Notes: generated by a model not told the origin, from the letters alone. A DNA stretch of 64,000 bases from Proluteimonas flavola (GCF_021191705.1 NZ_JAIWPU010000028.1:31201-95200), one strand, 5' to 3'. Positions 43,803 to 56,953 are shown, numbered from the stretch's first letter. A program made the numbers and translations.

Positions 43803-44618
43803 ATGGCCCGCATCATCGCCATCGCCAACCAGAAGGGCGGCGTCGGAAAGACGACGACGGCCGTGAACCTGGCCGCGGCGCTCGCGCGCACGCCGAAACG
43901 TGTGCTGCTGGTCGACCTCGATTCGCAGGGCAACGCGACCATGGGTTGCGGCATCGACAAGGGCGCGGTGCCGGTCTCGACCTGCGACGTGCTGCTGGGC
44001 GAAGTGGAAGCCGGCGACGCGATCGTGCAGACCGAGGAAGAGGTCGACCTGATTCCCGGCAACACCGATCTCACCGCCGCCGAACTCGAACTGATGGGCG
44101 CCGAGGATCGCGAGCAACGCCTCAAGCGCGCGCTCGAACCGCTGCGTCCGCGTTACGACTACATCCTGATCGACTGTCCGCCGGCGCTGTCGCTGCTGAC
44201 GCTCAATGCGCTGACCGCCGCCGATTCGGTGCTCGTGCCGATGCAGTGCGAGTACTACGCGCTCGAAGGCCTGAGCGCACTGCTGCAGACGATCGATGCG
44301 ATCAGGCAGAACCTCAACCCGAAGCTCGAGGTCGAGGGCGTGCTGCGCACGATGTTCGACGTGCGCAACAACCTCGCCAATGCGGTGTCGGGCGAGTTGA
44401 CCAGCCATTTCGGCGACAAGGTGTTCCGTACCATCGTGCCGCGCAACGTGCGCGTGGCCGAAGCGCCGAGCCACGGCCAGAGCATCGTCGGTTACGACAA
44501 GAGCTCGCGCGGCGCGATCGCCTATCTCGGGCTCGCCGGCGAAGTGATCCGCCGCCAGCGCGAACGCGACGCACAGACAAGCAATCAGGACGCCACTGCC
44601 ATGGAGACGCCGGCATGA
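43803..44618 (+). CDS. parA: Chromosome-partitioning ATPase ParA (Soj)
   Basis: This 271-residue protein begins MARIIAIANQKGGVGKTTTA with the deviant Walker A motif (KGGVGKT). It has LVDLDSQGNATMGCG and DYILIDCPPALSLLTLNAL. It binds DNA as an ATP dimer and segregates the origin with ParB. It overlaps parB by four bases. Confidence 0.96.
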   Translation: MARIIAIANQKGGVGKTTTAVNLAAALARTPKRVLLVDLDSQGNATMGCGIDKGAVPVSTCDVLLGEVEAGDAIVQTEEEVDLIPGNTDLTAAELELMGAEDREQRLKRALEPLRPRYDYILIDCPPALSLLTLNALTAADSVLVPMQCEYYALEGLSALLQTIDAIRQNLNPKLEVEGVLRTMFDVRNNLANAVSGELTSHFGDKVFRTIVPRNVRVAEAPSHGQSIVGYDKSSRGAIAYLGLAGEVIRRQRERDAQTSNQDATAMETPA

Positions 44619-45532
44619 CCGCTGCGAAGACGCCCGCCAAGAAGCGCGGCCTGGGCCGCGGCCTCGAGGCCCTGCTCGGCCCCAAGGCCGCAGCCGAGGC
44701 GCCGGCCAGCCTGGAGGCGACCGAGCAGGACACGCTGCGCGTGCTGCCGATCGATGCGCTGAGCGCCGGCAAGTACCAGCCGCGCAAGCACTGGGACGCC
44801 GACAAGCTCACCGAGCTGGCCGAGTCGATCAAGGCGCAGGGCGTGATCCAGCCGCTGGTCGTGCGCGAGCGGCCCGACCGCACCTTCGAGATCATCGCCG
44901 GCGAACGCCGCTGGCGGGCGTCGAAGCAGGCCGGCCTGAGCGAAGTGCCGGCGGTCGTGCGCAACGTCGAGGACCGCACGGTCGTCGCGATGGCGCTGAT
45001 CGAGAACATCCAGCGCGAAGACCTCAACCCGCTGGAAGAAGCGCAGGCGCTGCAGCGGCTGATCGACGAATTCGACCTGACCCATGCGCAGGCCGCCGAG
45101 GCCGTTGGCCGCTCCCGCGCCGCAGTGTCCAACCTCTTGCGTCTGCTGGAACTGCCGCCGGCGATCCGCATCCTGGTCGAATCCAGGCAACTGGAAATGG
45201 GCCACGCCCGCGCCCTGCTGACGCTGTCGCCGGAGCTGGCCAGCAAGCTCGCCAGCGACGCCGTCGAACACGGCTGGTCGGTGCGCGAAGTCGAACACCG
45301 CGCGCAGCAGTTCGCCGCCGGCCGCGTACCGGGCGGCAACGGCCGCACCGCATCGAAGACCAGGGCCCGCCCGCAGGCCGACATCGTCTCGCTGGAGAAC
45401 GAACTGTCGGAAACGCTGGGCACGCGCGTGTCGATCGCCAACGGCCGCGGCAACAAGGGCCGGCTGGTGATCCACTACGGCAATCTCGAAGCCCTCGACG
45501 GCGTGCTGGAACGGCTGCGCGCCGAACGCTGA
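44615..45532 (+). CDS. parB: Chromosome-partitioning protein ParB (Spo0J)
   Basis: This 305-residue protein starts MTAAKTPAKKRGLGRGLEAL, the N-terminal ParA-activating region. The CTPase/ParB motifs are KYQPRKHWD, IIAGERRWRAS and ALIENIQREDLNP. A helix-turn-helix (LTHAQAAEAVGRSRAAVSNL) and a C-terminal dimerisation domain follow. No parS sequence was seen in the window. Confidence 0.96.
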   Translation: MTAAKTPAKKRGLGRGLEALLGPKAAAEAPASLEATEQDTLRVLPIDALSAGKYQPRKHWDADKLTELAESIKAQGVIQPLVVRERPDRTFEIIAGERRWRASKQAGLSEVPAVVRNVEDRTVVAMALIENIQREDLNPLEEAQALQRLIDEFDLTHAQAAEAVGRSRAAVSNLLRLLELPPAIRILVESRQLEMGHARALLTLSPELASKLASDAVEHGWSVREVEHRAQQFAAGRVPGGNGRTASKTRARPQADIVSLENELSETLGTRVSIANGRGNKGRLVIHYGNLEALDGVLERLRAER

Positions 45533-45887
45533 ACGCCATTCGCAGAATGGGGAGCGCGCAGCGACCCCTTCGGCAACCGCGGAACCTCGATATCGGGCCG
45601 CGTGATCCGCAACGGCACCTGCTCCACCCGGCGACCGCGGATCAGGTCGTCGCCGGTCACTGCGCGGTCCGGGCCGCTGTTGCGGTCGGCCACGAACCTG
45701 ATCGGGCTGCGGCGGGCCGTCGGCCGAGGCAGGCGTCGTTCGCCAGCCGCATGCCGTACCACCCACTGCCGCCCGACACGCCACTGCCGCCCGACACGCT
45801 GACGCCCGGACGCCACAGCGGGTCCATCGCGTGCGGGAGCGCCCGCTGGAATTGTGTAACGCCATGCGCACCGCATAGGCTGCGCGG
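45533..45887. other. Gene-poor gap with an 18-base tandem repeat and a cryptic minus-strand reading frame
   Basis: CCACTGCCGCCCGACACG is repeated twice without a gap at 45763-45798. On the minus strand the region reads as protein-like in two frames: WYGMRLANDACLG, then after a frame change PIRFVADRNSGPDRAVTGDD and RRVEQVPLRITRPDIEVPRL down to 45550. It may be a decayed gene. I see no start signal, so I do not call a CDS. A promoter for the next gene lies at its right end (TTGTGT 45852, TAGGCT 45876). Confidence 0.3.
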
Positions 45888-46235
45888 ATGCATCGCATCT
45901 CCAATCCCCTGTCCTGGTCGCGCCGTCTGCTGATGGCGCTGCTGGTGCTGGGGCTGATTGCGGCGCCCGTGCTGGTGGCGATGGGCAATACCTACGAGGC
46001 CGCGCACGGCGAAACCGCCGAGCAGCACGACCACGCGCCCGATGCGCACGACGACGGTGGCGACCTGCTGCACGCGGTCGCGCACTGCGCGACCTGCGGC
46101 GCGCATACGCCGGCGCTGCCGCCCATGCCGTCCCTGCTGGCACCGCTGGCGATGGCGCATCCCGCATTGCCCGCGTTCGAAGCCGCGCCCGCCCGCGTGC
46201 CCGACACCCTGCTGCGACCGCCGATTTCCGCATGA
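45888..46235 (+). CDS. Small His/Cys-rich membrane protein upstream of czcC (CzcI-like)
   Basis: This 115-residue protein has one helix (LLMALLVLGLIAAPVLVAM), then a metal-binding-like stretch (TAEQHDHAPDAHDDGG) and HCATCGAHTP. Its size, His-rich segment, Cys pair and place directly before czcCBA match CzcI/DUF2946-like proteins of metal-resistance loci, which are thought to modulate induction. The ATG follows a TAGGCT -10-like box by six bases and no Shine-Dalgarno is visible. Confidence 0.75.
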   Translation: MHRISNPLSWSRRLLMALLVLGLIAAPVLVAMGNTYEAAHGETAEQHDHAPDAHDDGGDLLHAVAHCATCGAHTPALPPMPSLLAPLAMAHPALPAFEAAPARVPDTLLRPPISA

Positions 46236-46292
46236 CGTCCGCGCCGGCCCGAGGCCGGCTTTTCGTCATCCCGAAACCGGAGCGTTCCCATC

Positions 46293-47588
46293 ATGTTGTT
46301 GCGACTGGCGGCCCTGGCCGCCCTCGCCGCTGCGCCGTGCCTTGCGGCCGCGCAGTCGGCGCCCCTGCCCGTGCGCGAAAGCGCCCAGGCCTTGACCCTC
46401 GATGACGCGTTCGCGCGCGTCGCCGAAGCCCATCCAGACCTGCGCCTGTTCGACGGCCAGCGCGCGGTGTTCGATGCCGAGCGCGAAGTCGCCACGCTGC
46501 GTCCGCCGCTGGAAGCCGGCATCGAGATCGAGAACCTCGGCCTCGATGCGCCCACGCGCTCGCTCGAAACCACGCTGACGCTCGCCGGCGTGTTCGAACG
46601 CGGCGGCAAGCCCGATGCACGTCGTGCGCTCGCGCAGACCCGCATCGATGCGCTGGCCCTGCAGCGCGAAACCGCGCGCGTCGACCTGCTCGCCGAAACC
46701 GCCCGTCGCCATCTCGCCATCGTCGTCGCGACGCGTCGCTCGGCGATCGCGCAGGCCGATGTCGCGCAACGCACGCGCTTCGTGACCGCGGCGCGCCAGC
46801 GCTTCGCTGCCGGTGCATCGCCCGAAGCGGTCGTGCTGACCGCGCAGGCGGCGCAGGCCCAGGCCGAACTGCAGGTCGCCAATGCGCGCCTGGAGGTCGA
46901 GACCGCGCGTCGCAGCCTGTCGATGCTGTGGGGCGATCCGGATGGCGCCTTCGACATCGCCGACGGCGATCCCTTGGCACTGCCCGACATCGCCGGGTTC
47001 GATGCCTTGCGCACCCTGCTCGCGCGCTCGCCGGAACTGCTGCAGTTCAACGACAGGGCGCGCATCGCCGAAGCGCGGCTGCAACTCGCGCGCAGCGACG
47101 CCACGCCCGACATCGGCTGGCAGGCCGGCCTCCGCCATCAACGCGAGAACAGCGACACCTCGCTGGTCGGCGGTTTCACCGTGCCGCTCGGCAGTCGCGC
47201 ACGTGCGCAGCCCGGCATCCGCGCCGCGGCCGCGGAACTTGCCCTGGTCTCGATCGAACGCGATGCCGGCGATCGTGCGCTGCAGGCCACGCTGGCCGAA
47301 GCACATGGCCGGTACCGCGTTGCGCAATCGGCCGTCTCGCTGCTCGCGCGCGATGTGCTGCCGCGCCTGGAGCGCGCCGCCAGCGCCACCGAGCGCGCAT
47401 GGCGCGCGGGCGCGGTCTCGTACCTGGAATGGTCGCAACTGCAGGACGCGCGCAGCGACGCGCTGCGCCAGCAACTCGAGGCCGCCGAAGCCGCGCAGAT
47501 CGCCCTGATCGAACTGCAGCGCCTGACCGGCCGGTCGCTCGTCGTCGCGTCCGCGACGCCCACACCGAATGATGGAGACGCCCGATGA
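46293..47588 (+). CDS. czcC: Outer-membrane channel of a heavy-metal RND efflux pump
   Basis: This 431-residue TolC-family protein has a signal peptide (LAALAALAAAPCLAAAQ) and two OEP repeats. The long coiled-coil helices include SLSMLWGDPDGAF in the first repeat and SALARSPELLQFNDRARIAE-like sequence in the second. It should span the outer membrane and periplasm and dock with CzcA/CzcB. It overlaps czcB by four bases. Confidence 0.92.
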   Translation: MLLRLAALAALAAAPCLAAAQSAPLPVRESAQALTLDDAFARVAEAHPDLRLFDGQRAVFDAEREVATLRPPLEAGIEIENLGLDAPTRSLETTLTLAGVFERGGKPDARRALAQTRIDALALQRETARVDLLAETARRHLAIVVATRRSAIAQADVAQRTRFVTAARQRFAAGASPEAVVLTAQAAQAQAELQVANARLEVETARRSLSMLWGDPDGAFDIADGDPLALPDIAGFDALRTLLARSPELLQFNDRARIAEARLQLARSDATPDIGWQAGLRHQRENSDTSLVGGFTVPLGSRARAQPGIRAAAAELALVSIERDAGDRALQATLAEAHGRYRVAQSAVSLLARDVLPRLERAASATERAWRAGAVSYLEWSQLQDARSDALRQQLEAAEAAQIALIELQRLTGRSLVVASATPTPNDGDAR

Positions 47589-48583
47589 GGACGTTCGTGA
47601 CCACCGCGCCGCTGGCGCTCGCCCTGACGCTGCTGCTGTCGGCCTGCGGCGATCGCTCGACCACAACGGCCAACGCGCCTGCGCACGCCAACGCACCCGC
47701 CGACGGCCACGATGACCACGGCGATGACGGGCAGGCCGATGGCGACGCGCACGACGACCATGGCGACGACGCCACGACCATCGCGGCCGACATCGCCGAC
47801 GACGTCGGCATCCGCGTGGCACCCGCGACGGCCGGCACCATTGCCGACCAGCACGAAGTGCAGGGCCTGCTGACCACGCTGGAAAGCGGCAACGCCCGCG
47901 TGACCGCACGCTTCCCCGGCCCGATCCGCCGCCTGCATGCCGAAGTCGGCGATCGCGTGCGCGCCGGCCAGGTGCTGGCGACGATCGACAGCAACCTCAG
48001 CCTGTCCAGCTACACCGTGACCGCGCCGATCGCCGGCACCGTACTCGCACGCAACGCCTCGGTCGGCCAGAGCGCCGGCGAAGGCGCGGTGCTGTACGAG
48101 ATCGCCGACCTGTCGACGCTGTGGGTGGATCTGCACGTGTTCGGCCGCGACGCCGATCACCTGGCCGCCGGCTCGCCGGTGACCATCAGCCGCCTCAGCG
48201 ACGGCGCCACCGCCGACACGCGCATCGACCGCGTGCTGCCCGGCACCGCCACCGCGAGCCAGAGCACGATCGCCCGCGCCACGCTCGACAACGCCGACGG
48301 CCAATGGCGCCCCGGCTCGGCCGTGCGCGCGATGGTCACCGTGTCGACGCAGCCGGCGGATCTCGTCGTGCCGCTGACGGCGCTACAGCAGATGGAGGGG
48401 CAGGACGTGGTGTTCGTGCGCGAGGGGGATCGCTACGAGAAGCGCGTGGTGACGCTGGGGCGGCGCGATGCGCGGCAGGTGGAGATCGTTGACGGCGTGA
48501 AGGTCGGCGAGGACGTGGTGGTGGCGCAGAGCTACACGATCAAGGCGGATCTGGAGAAGGCGGGGGCGGGGCATGCGCATTGA
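47585..48583 (+). CDS. czcB: RND efflux periplasmic adaptor lipoprotein
   Basis: This 332-residue protein has a lipobox (LLLSACGD), followed by an exceptionally His/Asp-rich segment (DGHDDHGDDGQADGDAHDDH) that probably binds metal in the periplasm. The HlyD barrel-sandwich and beta-barrel domains follow (VTARFPGPIRRLHAEVGDRV, LSSYTVTAPIAGTVLARNA, VPLTALQQMEGQDVVFVREG). It links CzcA to CzcC. Confidence 0.92.
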   Translation: MRTFVTTAPLALALTLLLSACGDRSTTTANAPAHANAPADGHDDHGDDGQADGDAHDDHGDDATTIAADIADDVGIRVAPATAGTIADQHEVQGLLTTLESGNARVTARFPGPIRRLHAEVGDRVRAGQVLATIDSNLSLSSYTVTAPIAGTVLARNASVGQSAGEGAVLYEIADLSTLWVDLHVFGRDADHLAAGSPVTISRLSDGATADTRIDRVLPGTATASQSTIARATLDNADGQWRPGSAVRAMVTVSTQPADLVVPLTALQQMEGQDVVFVREGDRYEKRVVTLGRRDARQVEIVDGVKVGEDVVVAQSYTIKADLEKAGAGHAH

Positions 48584-48646
48584 GGTTCAAGTACCACGAA
48601 GCTTTTGCTCTGCAGGAGCCGTCGTGCACCCGGCGCCCCGCGCGAC

Positions 48647-48782
48647 CCGTCATTCCTGCGAAAGCAGGGCTTTCAACAGCCGAACGGCTGGTCATCCATT
48701 TTCGCTGTCATCCAACGGGTGTCGCATCGACACGCAACCAGCCGAGATCAAAATGGATTCCCGCTTTCGCGGGAATGACGGT
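48647..48782. repeat. Inverted-repeat pair flanking 90 bases between czcB and czcA
   Basis: The gap 48584-48906 contains CCGTCATTCCTGCGAAAGCA at its left and TTCCCGCTTTCGCGGGAATG followed by ACGG at its right. The inverted core is CGTCATTCC/GGAATGACG. The right member is a near-perfect hairpin of the widespread ATTCCC-N-GGGAAT type. It interrupts the czc operon and could act as a processing or attenuation site. Confidence 0.6.
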
Positions 48783-48885
48783 GAGGCGAGGTCAGGTATC
48801 GCGAGGACACCGCGCACGCACGCGGACAGCTTCCGGCACATGCCGAACACAGCCCACATGACAAGCCAGGGCATCAGCTCCGTAA

Positions 48886-52077
<3,192 letters not shown>

Positions 52078-52126
52078 CGTTGTTGGAGGGGATTGGATCT
52101 GCGTCTTCGGCAGCCCCGCAACCCCT

Positions 52127-52203
52127 CTCCCGGCGGAAGAGGGACTCAGTCAACGCGAGATCCAGCTTCCAGCCCCTCTCCCTGTGGAGGGAGAGGGACT
52201 GGG
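52127..52203. repeat. CCCCTCTCCC-type hairpin repeats between czcA and the DUF2207 gene
   Basis: CCCTCTCCCT-GTGG-AGGGAGAGGG (52174-52197) is a perfect 10-base stem followed by ACTGGGGTGAGGG. A related partial copy (CCCCTCTCCCGGCGGAAGAG) starts near 52125. Such CTCTCCC/GGGAGAG units recur in xanthomonad and other high-GC genomes. It lies between convergent genes and may act as a bidirectional terminator. Confidence 0.6.
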
Positions 52204-52235
52204 GTGAGGGCCGCGCGCCACGACATGGACCCAAC

Positions 52236-53996
52236 TCACCGCCCGCCCCCGCCACCGCCACCACCCCCGCCACCCGAAAATCCACCACCCCCACTCCCCG
52301 ACGCACTTCCCGGCGGCGACGCCGACGACGCGATCTGCCCGGTCAATCCGCTGCCGATCGCCTTGCTGAAACCGGCCATGTTGGAAATGCCCGGGGCGCC
52401 GTGCACGCCGCTCGCGTAGTACCAGCCGATCGACGCGGTCGCAGCCGCCGCCGCGCTCGCGCCCACTGCGGCGGTGAACTTCTGCGTCCACGCATCCTCG
52501 ACCTGCAGCGCCACCGCATACGGCAGCAGGAATTCGAAACGTCCCGCGTCCAGCGTCGGCTCGTCCGCCTCCGGCGCCTTCAGCCGCTGCAGATCCTGCC
52601 TGTCGGCCACCGTCAGATAACGCCGGAAGCCTTCGATGCGGTCGCGCATGCGCCGGCCCTCCGGCGTCACCGTCGGCAACAGGAACACGAACACGAAGAA
52701 CACCACGACCATCGCGATCAGCAGCGGTACTGCGAGCACCAGGCCCGAGCCCGTCCCGATGCCGAACATCACCGTCGCGATCGCGAACACCGCCAGCAGC
52801 AGCGCCATCCACGCGATGCTGCCGCCGTTGTAGCGGTACAGGCCGCAGGGGAAGCGCGCGGCCATCGCCCGCTTGATGCGCACCTGGTGCGCACCGAGGA
52901 TGCGCTGCATGCGCGCGGCGTTGCTGTGGTGGAAGGTCAGCGAATCGCCGTCTTTGAACAGGTCGGCCAGCAATGCGGTCTGATCGGGCGCGAGCGTGCG
53001 TCCCGTACCCGCGGCGCGCTGTACGCGCCAGTCCGCCTGCCTGAGCGCCTTCTCCTCGCGATGGAGGTCGACATGCCCGGCCACGGCCAGCGACAGCACA
53101 TCGGCCGAGAACGCGCGCGTATCGATGTGGGTCTTCTCGATGTAGCGCAGCGTGGCCGGCGACAGGTCGTCCGGCGGGTCGTATTCCACCACCACGGGCC
53201 CCGCCTTCGGATCGCGCCCGACCTTGCGCCAGCGCATCAGGCCGAACGCCAGCATCGCGATCAGCCCGGCCAGCGCGATCAACGCCGCGCGGTTGTCGCC
53301 CAGCATCCAGCGCAGGCGCTGCTCCCGCGTCGGCTCGACGAACAGGCCTTTCGGAAACGACAACACCGTGGTCAGACCTTCCTCGGGTTGCAACGGCGCG
53401 GTCAGCGTCCAGCGCGCCGCGCCCGGACCGGTGACCTCGGCCGTGCAGGCCTGCGTCGTCGCGCCCTGCGCGCCCGTATAGCATTCGGCGGTCAGATCGG
53501 CAGCCGGCACATCGCGGGGCAGGCGCAGCGTCGCACCGCCCGTCTCGATCGGGAACGCCCAGCCGTGGCCGATCGCATTGAAGTACAACTCGTCGTGCGT
53601 ATCGAAGAAACCCAGCTGCCGCGTCGTGCGGTAGCGCAGCGTGTAGGTGAACTCCGCCGGCACCGGCAGGACGTCGTCGTTGCCGGTGTTGATCCGCACG
53701 CCGTTCGACCTGTTCTCCAGAAAGAACGGCTCGGGCTGCCCATCGCGCTCCACGGCGAGCATCTCGAAGTCGACCACGACCCGGTTGCCGTAGCGGTCCC
53801 GGTAATGCGTGGGGAAATCGCGATAGATGCCGCGGCGGATGTCCTTGCCTTCCGCGCGCACCCGGATGCGCTCGGTCACGTCCAGGCTGCCGTCGGCATC
53901 GAGCTGCAGATCGCTGTCGTAGGACAGGATGCGTTCCTGCGCCAGCAGCGGCGCAGTGCACAGCAACAGCAGACACGACAGCAGCAGACGGATCAT
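52236..53996 (-). CDS. DUF2207 membrane protein with glycine-rich tail
   Basis: This 586-residue protein starts at the ATG at 53996 with a signal peptide (IRLLLSCLLLLCTAPLLAQ). An extracytoplasmic DUF2207 domain follows (YDSDLQLDADGSLDVTERIR, RRGIYRDFPTHYRDRYGNR, GLTTVLSFPKGLFVEPTREQ). Next come helix one (ALIALAGLIAMLAFGLM), a cytosolic part and two more helices. It ends in a run of glycines ([18 protein letters not shown]), which accounts for the CCX-rich DNA at 52240-52300. DUF2207 proteins are widespread and of unknown function. The frame is open far upstream, but only this part has homology. Confidence 0.9.
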   Translation of the reverse strand: MIRLLLSCLLLLCTAPLLAQERILSYDSDLQLDADGSLDVTERIRVRAEGKDIRRGIYRDFPTHYRDRYGNRVVVDFEMLAVERDGQPEPFFLENRSNGVRINTGNDDVLPVPAEFTYTLRYRTTRQLGFFDTHDELYFNAIGHGWAFPIETGGATLRLPRDVPAADLTAECYTGAQGATTQACTAEVTGPGAARWTLTAPLQPEEGLTTVLSFPKGLFVEPTREQRLRWMLGDNRAALIALAGLIAMLAFGLMRWRKVGRDPKAGPVVVEYDPPDDLSPATLRYIEKTHIDTRAFSADVLSLAVAGHVDLHREEKALRQADWRVQRAAGTGRTLAPDQTALLADLFKDGDSLTFHHSNAARMQRILGAHQVRIKRAMAARFPCGLYRYNGGSIAWMALLLAVFAIATVMFGIGTGSGLVLAVPLLIAMVVVFFVFVFLLPTVTPEGRRMRDRIEGFRRYLTVADRQDLQRLKAPEADEPTLDAGRFEFLLPYAVALQVEDAWTQKFTAAVGASAAAAATASIGWYYASGVHGAPGISNMAGFSKAIGSGLTGQIASSASPPGSASGSGGGGFSGGGGGGGGGGGR

Positions 53997-54491
53997 CGGG
54001 CGATTCCCTGGGGATGGATCGCGCCGGTGGAACTCCACGCGACGCGAATGCCGATGATCACATCGCAGGCGTGGCCGTGTCGCGCGCAGGGACGATCGAT
54101 CGATGCCGGCCTGCTGCAGGGCCTCCGGCTTGCCGACAGGCGTTCGGCAGGCGCCGCTTGCTTCGCGGTGATGGACCGGCACCGGCCCGATGACCAGTGC
54201 AGCGAGCGCCATCCACTTCAGCATGTCCTGGCGCCGTCCAGGACAGGATCCGCCCGGACCGACCGGGACTCCCGGCCCCTCGACCCGACCGGGATCGCAT
54301 TGAAGAGAAGCGCTGCCTGGTCGCGCCCGTTGCCGGGGATCGAACCCCTGGGGACAAGCGAAATCGGCATCGTTGCAGCACCCGATCCGTTCGAGCTTTC
54401 CGGTGTCCCGACGGATCGTCGGCGCCCTGTCCGCATGCCGCCGCGTTCGGCGTTTGTACTGGCATCTCCCGTGCGCGACGAGGACAGATCC
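53997..54491. other. Intergenic region, no gene seen
   Basis: About 495 bases between divergent genes. No reading frame has convincing homology. Two in-frame upstream starts for the peptidase lie here (ATG 54435, GTG 54471). A T-arm-like GGGGTTCGATCCCC on the minus strand at 54337-54350 has no matching acceptor stem. Confidence 0.4.
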
Positions 54492-56636
54492 GTGTCGACC
54501 CATGCCCAACTGCGGTTGCTGCTGCTCCTGCTGCTGTGCGGCGCGGCCACGCCGGTGCTTGCCGCCGCGTCCGACGCCACCACCCCGCGCGACGATGTCG
54601 TCGGCGAAGCCTTCGGCCTGCGCCTGCCCGATCCCTACCGCTGGATGGAGGGCGAGGACAACCCCGTGTTCGCCGACTGGTTCAACGCCCGTGCCGCGGA
54701 CGGCCGCGCGCAGCTCGATGCGCTGCCGGGGCTCGCCGACTGGCGCAGCCGGCTCGAGATCGTTGCAGGCGCGGTGCGCAACCACGGCAACCATCGCCAG
54801 GTCGGCGAGCGCCTGTTCTTCCGCCGCATCGAGGACGGCAGGGAAGGCAAGCTGCTGTGGCGCGACGGCAGCGGCCACGAACGCGTGCTGTTCGACCCCG
54901 ACGCCCAGGACGGCAAGGTCAGCATCGCCAACTACAGCGTCTCGGTCGATGGCCGCCTGGCCACCGTCAACGTGACCCGCGACGGCAACGAGATCACCCG
55001 GGTCGAGGTCTACGAGGTCGACAGCGGCCGCCGCCTGCCCGATACGCTGGCCCCGGTGTGGAGCGAGTTCAACCCGAACTGGCTGCCCGACGGCAGCGGC
55101 TTCTTCTACACCCGCATGGCCGGCGACGGCGGCCCCGACCCGCTGCAGGGCATGGCCGTGTACCTGCACCGGCTCGGCACCGCGCAGGGCGACGACGTGC
55201 GGGTGGCGCGCGCCGACGGCAGCGGCGCGCTGGCGATCGCGCCCGAATCGTTCCCGATGGTGCAGCTCACGCCCGGCAGCGATTGGGCCATCCTGTTCAT
55301 CGTCGGTGCGCGCACGTCCGCGCGCGGCTGCATCGCGCCGCTCGAGACCGTGCTGGCCGGCAATGCCCAGTGGCGCTGCCTGTTCGATTTCGGCGACGAC
55401 ATCGCCGACGGCGCGCTGCGCGGCGACTCCCTGTACCTCACGCAGACCGGCGCCACGCCATATGGCCGATTGCTGACCCTGGACCTGGGCAATGCCGATG
55501 CGACGCTGGCCGACGCGCGGGTCGCCATCGCCGAGCGCGAGGGCACGGTCCTCACCGGGCTGGCGGCCGGCGCCGATGCGCTGTACGTCCGCAGCATGCG
55601 CGACGGCATCGACTACCTGGAACGGCTGGACGACGACGGCACGCTGACGCCGCTGGCGGTGCCGCTGACCGGCAGCATCAGCTATCTGCACGCATCCACC
55701 GCCGAGCCCGGCGCGATCGTCTCGCTGGAAGGCTGGACCATACCGCGCAGCTTCCACCGCATCGGCGCGGACGGCCGCTTCACCGACATGCAGCTGGGCA
55801 ATGTGTCGCCCGCCGACTACAGCGGGCTGGTCGCCGAACAGCTGGAAGCGGCCAGCGCGGATGGCACCCGCGTGCCGCTGAGCGTGCTGTCGCCACGCAG
55901 GCTGCCGCGCGACGGCAGCGCGCTGGCCGTCGTCGATGGCTATGGCGGCTACGGCGTCAGCACCCAGCCGTTCTTCTTCCCGATGTTCCTGGAGTGGGTC
56001 AAGGCCGGCCACGTCTACGCCTATTGCCACGTCCGCGGCGGTGGCGAGAAGGGCGACGCCTGGCGCGTCGCCGGCGCCGGCCCCAACAAGCAGCGCGGGG
56101 TCGAGGACTTCATCGCCTGCGCGCAGACCCTGGCCGCGCGCGGCTATGCCACGCCTGCGCGCACCGCGGGCGCCGGCACCAGCATGGGCGGCGTGCTCGC
56201 CGGGGGCGCGTTCGTCACCGCGCCCGACGCCTTCGGCGCGATGATGCTCAATGTCGCCATCCTCAATCCGGTGCGGCTGCTGGCGGCGAAGAACGGCGCC
56301 AACCAGATCGCCGAAGTCGGCGACCCGCGCACCGCCGAGGGCATGCGCTAGCTGCTGGCGATGGATCCGTACCAGCGGGTGCGCGATGGCGTGGACTATC
56401 CGCCGCTGCTGCTCAACGTCGGCCTGGCCGACCAGCGCGTGGCGCCATGGAACAGCGGCAAGTTCGCCGCCCGGGTCTCGCATGCCTCGCCGCGCACACC
56501 GGTGCTGATCCGCTCCGACACCGACATCGGCCACTTCGCCACGTCCTACAACAGCCTGGCGCTGCAGTTCTCCGACGTCTACGCCTGGCTGGAAGCCACG
56601 CTGCGCGGCGACAGCGCGGGGGCCGACGCGCCCTGA
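54492..56636 (+). pseudogene. S9 prolyl-oligopeptidase-like gene interrupted by an in-frame amber stop
   Basis: The product has a signal peptide (LLLLLLLCGAATPVLAAAS), an N-terminal DPYRWMEGEDN motif, a beta-propeller region and the alpha/beta-hydrolase domain with VVDGYGGYGVS and the nucleophile in AGTSMGGVLAGG. A TAG at 56349-56351 follows EGMR. The frame then continues unbroken for 94 codons through NVGLADQRVAPW (Asp) and TDIGHFATS (His). The stop thus separates the Ser from the Asp and His of the triad. A CAG-to-TAG change is the simplest cause; assembly error is possible. The start is taken as the GTG at 54492. Confidence 0.85.
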
Positions 56637-56953
56637 CAGCGCAACGCGACGATCGCCCCCCGGACTGCCCGCGGCGTCGTGGCCGCGTCATCCGCTGGGT
56701 AGGCATCACATGCGAACAGGCCCGTCGCTGGCAGAAAGTCCAGCCATCCCTGCATCGCGACCTGCGATGGTCGCGTTCAGACCGTTGCTGGCTGGGGGAA
56801 CCCATCACGGCGCACGTCCAACCCCCGCAGTCGCGAAGAACGCCACCTGCACATGCGTCCGCTTCTCTTCCGCGCAAGCGGCGGCACGCCGGGGTCAGCC
56901 CGCTGGAGATGTCGCGGTCCCCCAGGCCCGGCAACCTGTAAAATCGCCGTCTT
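56637..56953. other. Intergenic region before the DUF3348 gene
   Basis: About 317 bases with no credible gene. Near the right end TAAAAT (56939-56944) is a good -10 box for the DUF3348 cluster, about ten bases before the TTG start codon. No matching -35 was found. Confidence 0.4.

Noticed and set aside
43800..45540. parS sites within or near parAB
   Set aside because: No TGTTTCACGTGAAACA or one-mismatch copy was seen by eye in the window.
54330..54365. tRNA-like T-arm (GGGGTTCGATCCCC) on the minus strand
   Set aside because: No matching acceptor stem, D-arm or anticodon arm could be drawn within 90 bases.
53997..56534. Minus-strand frame that extends the DUF2207 gene to over 1400 codons
   Set aside because: Only the part from the ATG at 53996 has a signal peptide and homology; the rest is antisense to the S9 peptidase.
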